Shown here in pieces: positions 1 to 6,454 of a DNA stretch of 10,496 nt. The position numbers were made by a program, and so were the translations under genes. The DNA is from Syntrophomonadaceae bacterium (GTDB taxonomy: Bacteria > Bacillota > Dethiobacteria > DTU022). The notes beneath the pieces are model-generated. The model was given only the letters and a program-made list of their open reading frames with translations. It searched no databases and was not told the DNA's origin. Within the stretch, counting starts at the first letter, position 1. Each line of letters begins with the position of its first letter. The DNA lies in NCBI GenBank assembly GCA_003553305.1, contig PWEB01000237.1, positions 1-10,496 on the forward strand. Direction: 5' to 3'.

Positions 1-57
1 CAGCTGCCGCTTGCGGCGCCGTCGGTTCCCCCGGCTGTTGCCTGCCACATCGGACAT
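1..57 (-). CDS. Transposase OrfA, N-terminal fragment (runs off the window)
   Basis: This is the first 19 codons of the IS orfA, starting at the ATG at 57 and reading out of the window. The same AGGAG ribosome binding site precedes it as in copy 2. The peptide begins MSDVAGNSRGN; the single base difference from copy 2 changes residue 9 from Gln to Arg. The basic run RRRRKR is shared. Whether the remainder is intact cannot be seen. Confidence 0.85.
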   Translation of the reverse strand, partial: MSDVAGNSRGNRRRRKRQL

Positions 58-145
58 GATGTGCTCCTATCGGTCGGGCTCCACAGCCCTCCCGATGCGG
101 CGTGATTATCCCCGATCCTCGTTGCACACGCTCAGACGCAAACCA
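1..145 (-). mobile_element. Partial IS3-like element, orfA-side end (copy 1)
   Basis: These bases match 10231-10375 with a single difference (C at 32, T at 10262), so this is the orfA-proximal end of a second copy of the IS seen complete at 8817-10375. The outer end is ...AACCA at 145; the copies diverge from base 146. The rest of the element lies left of the window, so whether it is complete is unknown. The orientation is the same as copy 2. The element ends 38 bp from the rfbD stop codon and does not interrupt that gene. Confidence 0.93.
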
Positions 146-183
146 AGGCGACCACGGCAGCCCCACGCCGCAACCGGCAGGCG

Positions 184-1059
184 CTAGCCCTCCAGCTCCG
201 CGAGCAGCCGCGCCAGGCCGTCGCGCCAGTGGGGCATCGCCATGAGCCCGGCCGCCTCCGCGTGGGTGGCGTCCAGCACCGACCACGCCGGACGCGGCGC
301 CGGCCGGTCCAGCGCCGAGGACGGCTGCGGGGTGAGCTCCACCTCGACACCCGACAGCTCGAACACCGCGCCGGCCAGCTCGTACCAGCTGCAGTGCCCG
401 GGCCCGGTGCGGTTCCAGGTGCCGTAGCGGTCCGAGCCCGCCAGCTCCACGATCGCCGCCGCCAGGTCCCGGGTGCAGGTCGGCGAGCCCACCTGGTCGT
501 CGACCACCGCCACCTCACCACGTTCGCGGGCCAGGCGCAGCATGGTGGTCACGAAGTTGCGACCCCGCGCCCCCGCCACCCACGCCGTGCGCACGATGTG
601 ATGCGCAGCCACGCTCTGGCGCACCAGCTGCTCACCGGCGGCCTTGGACCGCCCGTAGACGTTGATCGGCTCCACGGGGTCGAACTCGCTCCACCCGCGG
701 GGCTGGCCGGCACCGTCCACCGGCGCCACCCCGCAGAACACGTAGTCGGTGGAGACGGTGACCAGCCGGGCACCGCGCCGCGCACAGGCCCGGGCCAGCC
801 ACCACGGCCCGAGCGCGTTGACCCGGTGGGCACGGGTCGGGTCGGCCTCGCAGCCGTCGACATCGGTCCACGCCGCGGCGTTGACCACCCCCTCGGGACG
901 GTAGGCGTCCACAGCCGAACGCACCGCGTCCTCGTCGGTGATATCGAGGTCGCGGTGCTCGATGGCGACCAGGTCACCCACCCCCGGTGCCACCTCAGCG
1001 AAAGCCTCCACGAGGTCACGACCGAGCTGGCCACCAGCACCGGTGATCAGGACCTTCAC
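184..1059 (-). CDS. rfbD: dTDP-4-dehydrorhamnose reductase
   Basis: This cytosolic enzyme reduces dTDP-4-dehydro-L-rhamnose to dTDP-L-rhamnose with NAD(P)H, the last step of rhamnose donor synthesis for cell-wall or surface glycans. The 291-residue product has the usual family length and is a complete extended short-chain dehydrogenase. Visible motifs are the nucleotide-binding GAGGQLG near residues 7-13, NAAAWTDVDGCE (60-71), STDYVF (103-108), the catalytic pair Y135/K139 in YGRSKAAGE, and DDQVGSPT further on. The GTG start at 1059 overlaps the rfbB stop codon (GTGA), which indicates translational coupling; upstream in-frame starts would run far into rfbB. One oddity is that the family's usual VFDG reads VFCG here (Cys109). 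The downstream neighbour is an IS end, so any further operon genes are displaced or beyond the window. The assignment is firm. Confidence 0.95.
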   Translation of the reverse strand: MKVLITGAGGQLGRDLVEAFAEVAPGVGDLVAIEHRDLDITDEDAVRSAVDAYRPEGVVNAAAWTDVDGCEADPTRAHRVNALGPWWLARACARRGARLVTVSTDYVFCGVAPVDGAGQPRGWSEFDPVEPINVYGRSKAAGEQLVRQSVAAHHIVRTAWVAGARGRNFVTTMLRLARERGEVAVVDDQVGSPTCTRDLAAAIVELAGSDRYGTWNRTGPGHCSWYELAGAVFELSGVEVELTPQPSSALDRPAPRPAWSVLDATHAEAAGLMAMPHWRDGLARLLAELEG

Positions 1060-2048
1060 GTGGCCCACCCCCGCCGCTCGGAGGCGCCGGCTTCCTTGAG
1101 CGGCCGCCACCAGCCCTGGTGGGTGCGGTACCACTCGATCGTGGCCTCCAGCGCCGCGTCCAGCGGGTGCGACGGCTCCCACCCCAACGCACGCACCTTG
1201 GCGGTATCCACCGAGTAGCGCAGGTCGTGACCGGGCCGGTCAGCGACCCGGTCGATCATCTCCTCACCCACCCCGACGGCCGCGAGCAGGCGGTGGGTGA
1301 GCTCGAGGTTGGTCAGCTCGTTGCCCGCGCCCACGTTGTACACCTCGCCGGGGGTGCCCCGGGTGAGCACCAGCCACTGGGCCGCGCAGTTGTCCTCCAC
1401 GAACAGCCAGTCACGCACGTTGGAGCCATCGCCGTACAACGGCACCCGCAGCCCGTCCAGCAGGTTGGTCACGAACAACGGGATCATCTTCTCCGGATAG
1501 TGGTACGGCCCGAAGTTGTTGGTCGTGCGGGTCACGGTGATCGGGAAGTCATAGGTCACACGGTAGGAACGGGCCAGCAGATCCGCCGCCGCCTTGGACA
1601 CCGCGTAGGGGCTGTTGGGCTGCAGCGGGTCGGTCTCGGCGAAGCTGTCGGGTGCGGCGATCGAGCCGTACACCTCGTCGGTGGAGATGTGCAGGACCCG
1701 TTCCACCTCGGCCTGCCGGCAGGACTCGAACACCACCCCAGCCCCCGTGACGTTGGTATCCAGGAACGCCTGCGGACCATCGATCGACCGGTCGACGTGG
1801 GACTCCGCTGCGAAGTGCACCACCGCGTCGGCCTCGGCAGCCAGGGAGGTCATCAGTCGTGCATCGCGCACGTCGCCGTGCACGAACCGGTAACGGGTGT
1901 CCTCGACCACGTCAGCCAGGGAGTCGAGGTTGCCGGCATAGGTCAGAGCATCGAGGTTGACGACCTGCTCGACCTCATCCCGGCCCAGGACGTAACGGAC
2001 GAAGTTGGAACCGATGAACCCGGCCCCACCGGTCACCAGCAGTCGCAT
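1056..2048 (-). CDS. rfbB: dTDP-glucose 4,6-dehydratase
   Basis: This NAD-dependent enzyme converts dTDP-D-glucose to dTDP-4-dehydro-6-deoxy-D-glucose, the branch compound for rhamnose and other deoxysugars. The 330-residue product matches the family length. Motifs in order are the Rossmann TGGAGFIGS (6-14), YAGN (37-40), the catalytic TDE triad (T123, D124, E125) in STDEVYG, Y148/K152 in YAVSK, the NNFGPYHYPEKMIPL substrate loop (177-191), and YGDGSNVRDWLFVEDN (205-220). The ATG at 2048 was chosen because the Rossmann strand follows at once and a GGGAAGGGAG ribosome binding site stands just upstream. The frame stays open further up to 2105, but that stretch lacks family character. It is coupled to rfbD by a 4-bp overlap. 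No residue defect is visible, so the enzyme should be active. In principle it could serve a deoxysugar other than rhamnose, but rfbD next door argues for rhamnose. Confidence 0.96.
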   Translation of the reverse strand: MRLLVTGGAGFIGSNFVRYVLGRDEVEQVVNLDALTYAGNLDSLADVVEDTRYRFVHGDVRDARLMTSLAAEADAVVHFAAESHVDRSIDGPQAFLDTNVTGAGVVFESCRQAEVERVLHISTDEVYGSIAAPDSFAETDPLQPNSPYAVSKAAADLLARSYRVTYDFPITVTRTTNNFGPYHYPEKMIPLFVTNLLDGLRVPLYGDGSNVRDWLFVEDNCAAQWLVLTRGTPGEVYNVGAGNELTNLELTHRLLAAVGVGEEMIDRVADRPGHDLRYSVDTAKVRALGWEPSHPLDAALEATIEWYRTHQGWWRPLKEAGASERRGWAT

Positions 2049-2308
2049 GGCGCTCCCTTCCCGTGCGGCAGCGTCGCTCGCGTGCCGCACAGCCGTCTCA
2101 CGCACCAGTCACGCTACAGCGCGGATGGCACGGACCGACAGCCGGAGCGCAGCAGCGGCCCAGACGTCCCAGACCGCAGCCCCCTCCCTCAGCAACCCAG
2201 CAGCCGCCACCGCGTGCACCCGCATCAGACACCGGCCCTCACAGCGCCGATGTCTGATGCGGGTGGCTCACGCGATCGGCATCCGCCTCGATCCGCGTGG
2301 GTCCGTGA
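2049..2308. other. Intergenic region between rfbB and the DUF6351-type gene
   Basis: These 260 bp hold no convincing gene. They contain the strong inverted repeat at 2217-2265 and the rfbB ribosome binding site. A promoter for rfbBD would be expected between about 2060 and 2210 on the minus strand, but I could not pick clear -35/-10 boxes in this GC-rich sequence. Confidence 0.6.
2217..2265 (-). terminator. Perfect 15-bp inverted repeat, probable U-tract-free terminator
   Basis: The arm CACCCGCATCAGACA (2217-2231) is perfectly complementary to TGTCTGATGCGGGTG (2251-2265), with a 19-nt loop. The stem extends by CGCGTG/CACGCG (2211-2216 and 2269-2274) across a 3-nt bulge. It starts about 40 bp after the stop codon of the secreted-protein gene and about 170 bp before rfbB. 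No U-run follows on either strand, which is common for actinobacterial terminators. Ending the upstream transcript is the best reading. A protein-binding operator or an attenuator for rfbBD is the alternative. Confidence 0.65.
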
Positions 2309-4693
2309 TCACTGACGCTCGGACAGCGGGACCGGGACGCCGGGTGTGTCGAAGGACAACCAGGTGTCGATCGGTGCCCGCTGGGCGACGCCAGGCTGCG
2401 AGTAGTCACAGACCCCACCGGGGAAGGCCGCCTGTAGTCGCTCCCACTGGTCGTCGGTGAAGGTCACCTCGTAGGCGTCACGCTCGAGCGGTGCCAGGGT
2501 GCACTTGATCACATCGTTGGCGATCGGTCCGCCAGCGGCGATCCGCGGGTCACCTGACGGAGGCAGTGCCTGCAGGCACGGGTCGTCCTCGAGGTCCACG
2601 GGCCACTGCAGCGCGGTGTACTCGCTGCCGTCGGCGGTGATGCAGCGGTCGGTGAGGTCCGCGGGACGGTTGTCGCGGACCTTCTGCTCCTGCGACACCC
2701 GGCGGTCGTCCTTCCCGATCGCGGTCACCCACTCGTCCATCACCAGCAGGCGTGCCAGATCATCGAAGTCCGCAGGCACCGCGCGCGGATCGGCGTGCCA
2801 CATCACATGGTTGTCGACGTGGCCGTTCTCCCGCAGCATCCTCGCTCGGACGGAGAAGTCACGGAAGCGGTCGTGGTAGTCGGCGCCGAGCTCCACGGTG
2901 TCCTGGAACAGCCCCAGGTTGAGGGTCGGGACCTCGGCGAGGCCCATGCCGCCGTTGAGCACGCGTCCGGTGTCGTAGGCCAGCGCCACGACCTCCGGGT
3001 CGGCGTCCATGCGCTCTGGCGTCGGCTGGGCGTCGATGTCGATCCCTCCGATCCTCTCGTTCAGCGCGACGAACTCCTCCGGGGTGATGGTGCCGGCTTC
3101 CAGCGCGTGCAGTCCGTACTGCACACCGACGTTGTCGAGCGGCCGCCGTGCGAAGCCGGTGTCGGGATCCGTCCCCCACACGTTGCGTCCGGCTTCGTAG
3201 ATCGTCGCCCGGATGCCGCCGGGGTTCGTCTCCGGGTGGTAGAGCTCGCTCTCAGGGACGAAACGGCCGATGTAGGTCGTCGGATCGACGTTGCGCGTGT
3301 TGCCGAACACCCAGGTGAGGTTGATCGCCCAGCTCCCGAACCCGGACACCGCCCTGAGCCGCTCTACCTCGGACTCCAGCTGCGGACTCCACTGGCCGGT
3401 CGCGAACGCCATCGGGTAGCTGATGTCGTAGTCCCAGTCGTCGGACGCCATGAAGTACCGGTTCAGCAGTTCGGCGTCCCCCGCTCCGGAGGCGATGCTG
3501 TAGGCGTCGGGGAAGGTCGCGGTCGCGATGATCCCGTCGAGGATGCCGGGGTAGTTGTCGGCGGTGAGGTACTGGAGGATCGCCCCCCCGGAACCACCGT
3601 TGCCGATCATGTGCCGCGGCTCGCCGTAGTGCACGGTGAAGTGCTCACGGGTCATCATCATCGACTCCGCGGTCAGCACGTCGTTGCCGCAGGCGTTGCC
3701 ATGTCGGCTGAAGGTGTGGCGAGCGACCGCGAACCCCGCGCCGAGCACGTCGACCTGGCCACGGCGTAGGACGTCCTGCGCGCGTTCGCGATCCTGGGTG
3801 TAGCCCGGGCGGCACGCGCCCTCGAGCTGGTAGTACAGGCGCTCGTTCCACTGCGACTGCGGCGCGGTCGGGTCGCCCCAATCGGGTTGCTCCGGGTCGT
3901 ACAGCACCGCGATGTTGTAGATCCCACGGTTGAGGGTGCCGCGCTCGTTGCGGACGATGAAGGGCACCTCGACGCCTTCGGTCGTGGTGGTCGTCTGCGC
4001 GTCGTCGGGTACCGACGTCGGGTCAGGGAGCGGGACGAACCCGTCGCCCACGTCGTCCCCGGTGACCTCGACCGGGCGGTAGAAGTACTCGACAACGGGC
4101 TCCTCGACGTGGCAGAACTCGTCGTAATCGCCGCTGAGGCCCGACTCGGTCGGGTCGCAGAAGAACGGCTGCTGGTGGGGGCCGGAGAACACGGGTCCCT
4201 GGGCTGGGAAGTTGCGCACCTCCAGCGTCGCGCTCGGCCCGCTGGTCGAACGCCCACGTGCGCGGGGGTTGACCATCGCCGCCTCGATCGTCGCAGCGCC
4301 GACCTCCATCCCATCGACGACGCCGAGGTAGGAGCGCTCACCGGGCTCGGCGACGAAACCGTCGGTGACGTCACGGCGGTCACCGGCCTGCTCCACCTCA
4401 ACGCGCAGCTCGTGTGGCGATGCACCGTGGGGAACCCGAACGCGAACCAAGGCGGAGCCGTCGGTGATGGTGTCCGGCCGCCCCGAGACGACCTCCACAT
4501 CCATCGAGCGCGGTTCACCCTGCGCGGGCGCCGCAGGCCCGGCGTTGGCCCGATCGGCTGCACCGGCTCCTGGTCGCATCGGTTGGGCCACGGCAGGGCC
4601 CACCAGCGCGACGAGCACCGCCAGCGTTGCGACCACGGCGAGCACCGCTGTTGTCAACGGGCGTGACGACGACACCTGTCCATCCACCAACAT
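2309..4693 (-). CDS. Secreted alpha/beta-hydrolase-like protein (DUF6351-type)
   Basis: The 794-residue protein is exported. A Sec signal peptide is evident: a short N-region, a hydrophobic stretch at about residues 13-33, and an AVA|QP cleavage site after A36. A low-complexity Ala/Pro/Gly stretch (37-62) and a probable beta-sandwich domain (about 63-165) follow, then the large main domain. A short Thr run (QTTTTTEG, about 233-240) lies early in the main domain. The clearest functional mark is IGNGGSGGAI at about 363-372, resembling the GxSxG-type nucleophile elbow of esterases with Ser368 as candidate nucleophile. A His-rich GHVDNHVMWH around residues 620-635 could supply the catalytic His. 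Length and overall pattern match my memory of DUF6351 proteins of actinobacteria, whose substrate is not established. The ATG at 4693 is preceded by GGAGGGAG and gives a clean signal peptide; a longer TTG-started frame from 4852 would begin inside the promoter. It stands alone between rfbA and rfbB and shows no damage. Confidence 0.87.
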   Translation of the reverse strand: MLVDGQVSSSRPLTTAVLAVVATLAVLVALVGPAVAQPMRPGAGAADRANAGPAAPAQGEPRSMDVEVVSGRPDTITDGSALVRVRVPHGASPHELRVEVEQAGDRRDVTDGFVAEPGERSYLGVVDGMEVGAATIEAAMVNPRARGRSTSGPSATLEVRNFPAQGPVFSGPHQQPFFCDPTESGLSGDYDEFCHVEEPVVEYFYRPVEVTGDDVGDGFVPLPDPTSVPDDAQTTTTTEGVEVPFIVRNERGTLNRGIYNIAVLYDPEQPDWGDPTAPQSQWNERLYYQLEGACRPGYTQDRERAQDVLRRGQVDVLGAGFAVARHTFSRHGNACGNDVLTAESMMMTREHFTVHYGEPRHMIGNGGSGGAILQYLTADNYPGILDGIIATATFPDAYSIASGAGDAELLNRYFMASDDWDYDISYPMAFATGQWSPQLESEVERLRAVSGFGSWAINLTWVFGNTRNVDPTTYIGRFVPESELYHPETNPGGIRATIYEAGRNVWGTDPDTGFARRPLDNVGVQYGLHALEAGTITPEEFVALNERIGGIDIDAQPTPERMDADPEVVALAYDTGRVLNGGMGLAEVPTLNLGLFQDTVELGADYHDRFRDFSVRARMLRENGHVDNHVMWHADPRAVPADFDDLARLLVMDEWVTAIGKDDRRVSQEQKVRDNRPADLTDRCITADGSEYTALQWPVDLEDDPCLQALPPSGDPRIAAGGPIANDVIKCTLAPLERDAYEVTFTDDQWERLQAAFPGGVCDYSQPGVAQRAPIDTWLSFDTPGVPVPLSERQ

Positions 4694-4817
4694 CGGTCTC
4701 CCTCCGACCAGCGCACGGCGACCTGCCTGCTGCGCAGCGACTCCCCTACAAGGGTGGGACCTCTGCGGTCGTGCACCGCTGCCCACGGACACCGACGTCT
4801 CCCGCCGCCAGCATCGG
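4694..4817 (-). other. Long 5' leader of the secreted-protein gene
   Basis: About 124 nt lie between the inferred transcription start and the start codon. The leader ends in a strong GGAGGGAG ribosome binding site. I recognise no riboswitch consensus or leader peptide in it, but the length is more than translation initiation needs. Confidence 0.4.
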
Positions 4818-4823
4818 CGGATG

Positions 4824-4852
4824 GTTATAGTACGGCCGCCACCCCCGGTCAA
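4824..4852 (-). promoter_or_regulatory. Sigma70-like promoter of the secreted-protein gene
   Basis: On the minus strand TTGACC (4847-4852) and TATAAC (4824-4829) are separated by exactly 17 bp, close to consensus and standing out in very GC-rich surroundings. Transcription would start near 4817 and give a leader of about 120 nt before the ATG at 4693. The position argues that the DUF6351-type gene is transcribed independently of the coiled-coil gene and rfbA. Confidence 0.75.
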
Positions 4853-4954
4853 TAGAGAGCCGCGGGCAACCGCGGATCGGCCCGGTCCCTGGGGCGGCGA
4901 GGCGACCGGCGGACGGCGTGGCAGCGGGGTGGGTCGGTTGGCCGCGCCCGGGTC
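4853..4954. other. Intergenic gap upstream of the secreted-protein promoter
   Basis: About 100 bp separate the stop codon of the coiled-coil gene from the -35 box. I see no gene, clear hairpin or repeat here. Confidence 0.5.
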
Positions 4955-5347
4955 TCAACCGGCCAGGCCGAAGGCCAGTCCAGCGATCGCCAGCACCGAC
5001 ACCAGCAGGGACACCACCAGCGCCCGGGTCTGCGCCGAGATCGCCTCCCTCAGCCCCCGCTCGAAGGAGGCGGTCAGCCGGTGTTCCATCGCCTCCGCGC
5101 GCTGCTCCCACCGCTCGTCCATGGCGGTGAGCCGCTCGGACCACCGCTCGTCCATCGCCACCAGCTGGGCGGTCAGGCGCTCATCCAGCGCGTCCACGGC
5201 GGCGAGCACACCCTGCACGTCCGCGCGGGTCGCGGGGTCCTGGCCTGCCGGGGTCACGAGCTCCATCAGGGTGTCCGCCGCCTCCTCACCCAGTGACGCG
5301 GCCGCCGCACGACGCAGCGCCGCCCGACGGCGATCCTCCACCGGCAT
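4955..5347 (-). CDS. Small coiled-coil protein with C-terminal membrane anchor
   Basis: This 130-residue protein is of unknown function. The N-terminus is basic and Ala-rich, followed by LGEEAADTLMELVTPAGQ at about residues 19-36, which looks like a conserved family module. Residues about 45-105 form a charged amphipathic helix with an internal 11-residue repeat (VAMDERWSERL then TAMDERWEQRA), typical of a coiled coil. Residues about 109-128 are a single hydrophobic segment, so the protein is probably tail-anchored with the coiled coil in the cytoplasm. The ATG at 5347 was chosen for the GGAGAGGTG site just upstream; an in-frame extension to 5374 adds nine residues. It recalls small multi-copy actinobacterial proteins with an LGE-E-A-T-LM module, a coiled coil and a terminal TM segment, but I assign no function. 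A broken paralogue lies at 6455-6675. Confidence 0.82.
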   Translation of the reverse strand: MPVEDRRRAALRRAAAASLGEEAADTLMELVTPAGQDPATRADVQGVLAAVDALDERLTAQLVAMDERWSERLTAMDERWEQRAEAMEHRLTASFERGLREAISAQTRALVVSLLVSVLAIAGLAFGLAG

Positions 5348-5489
5348 GGTGACACCTCTCCACGGGTGCGGCAACAGCTCGGCCTACCGTGCGAGCACAC
5401 TCCAACCGACACACCGGGCACAGTACGACGCCGGGCCGCCACCACGCCGACGGGCCTGTGCCACCCTGTGGAAACCGGCGCGCCTGCGC

Positions 5490-6214
5490 TCAGATCTCCA
5501 CCTGGGAGTGTTCGTCGAGCAACAGCCGGTAGGCCGCGGGGCGGCGGCCGGCGGGGCTAGCCACCAACCCTCGACCTGCGACGCACGCACCGTCTGCCCG
5601 TCATCCAGCAGCCGCTGGATCGCGTCTGTGATCTCCAGCTCCCCACGCCACGACGGCTCGATCCGCCGCGCGGCGTCCAGCACCGCGGGCGTGAACAGGT
5701 AGACCCCGACCAGCGCGAGGTCGGAGGGTGGGACCTTTGGCTTCTCCACCAGCCGCTCGATCCGACCATCCTCGCCGAGCACCGCGACCCCGAAGCGCTG
5801 CGGGTCGGCGACCTGTTTGAGCAGCAGCTGCGCGGCGGGCCGGTCGCGCTCGAAGGCCTCGACCACGTGCCCGATCCCGCCCTCGATCAGGTTGTCACCG
5901 AGGAACATCACGAAGTCGTCGTCACCGAGGAACTCCGCCGCCGTCAGCACCGCGTGGGCGAGCCCGAGCGGCTGGTCCTGGGGGATGTAGGTGGCACGGA
6001 TCCCCAGCGCCGAGCCGTCCCCGACCGCCGCTTCGATCTCCGGTGCGGTCTCTCCGACGATGATCCCGACGTCGGTGACCCCGGCCTCACGCAGCTGCTC
6101 GAGCCCGTAGAACAGGATCGGCTCGTTGGCCACCGGCACCCGCTGCTTGCCAGAGGTGTAGGTGATCGGGCGCAGGCGCGTGCTCGCACCCCCCGCCAGG
6201 ACCAGTCCCTTCAC
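5490..6214 (-). pseudogene. rfbA: Glucose-1-phosphate thymidylyltransferase-like gene, 3' frameshift
   Basis: The intact enzyme would join dTTP and glucose-1-phosphate to give dTDP-glucose, the entry to the rhamnose pathway. Residues 1-218 are well conserved and resemble the RmlA-long/StrD branch: LVLAGGASTRLRPIT (4-18), GKQRVPVANEPILFYG (22-37), QPLGLAHAV (81-89), metal-binding LGDN with D107, LVEKPK (155-160), WRGELEITDAI (189-199) and VEGWW (214-218). Right after VEGWW (ending at base 5561) the family's K-D-T-G segment with the second metal-ligand Asp is missing. The typical family ending AAYRLLLDEHSQVEI-stop is found in another frame, ending at 5490. Only 23 nt separate TGGTGG from that ending where about 30 are expected, so a short out-of-frame deletion is likely. 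The literal ORF reads on to 5384 with unrelated residues. The GTG start at 6214 has GAGGTGG upstream. The gene is probably inactive unless the sequence is in error. Confidence 0.78.
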
Positions 6215-6454
6215 GATGTCCCACCTCGCGGAGCAGCCAACCACATCGCCAGGTGCGTAGCCTCTCGGCTGTCGGACGATGCCTCGTGCGACCCGGGCAC
6301 CCGGCGAGCGCCACAGTAGAGCCGACCCGACGACTCGGCAGACCCGACACGAGATGTCGTCCCGCCCCCCTGACGCCCATCGGGCCCAGGGGCAGGCCGG
6401 TGCCCACGGCTACCGAGAGCAGCGACGGCGGGCCCACCGCCGGGGGCTACGACG
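6215..6454. other. Region upstream of rfbA without a clear gene
   Basis: About 240 bp with no convincing gene on either strand. It should hold the rfbA promoter (minus strand). TACTGT near 6312-6317 could be a -10 box, but no credible -35 accompanies it. Confidence 0.4.

Noticed and set aside
1119..2315. 398-codon plus-strand ORF opposite rfbB
   Set aside because: It is the antisense shadow of a clearly coding gene in GC-rich DNA, with no family resemblance.
2309..4852. Longer 847-codon version of the secreted-protein gene starting at 4852
   Set aside because: The TTG start would be the -35 box itself, and the extra 53 residues hide an otherwise clean signal peptide. The ATG at 4693 has a strong ribosome binding site.
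5417..5462. Short inverted repeat GGCACAG/CTGTGCC after rfbA as a terminator
   Set aside because: The stem is only 7 bp with a 32-nt loop and no U-tract, too weak to call.
4365..5702. 445-codon plus-strand ORF
   Set aside because: It is Ser/Arg/Pro-rich low-information sequence antisense to three genes and the promoter at 4824-4852.
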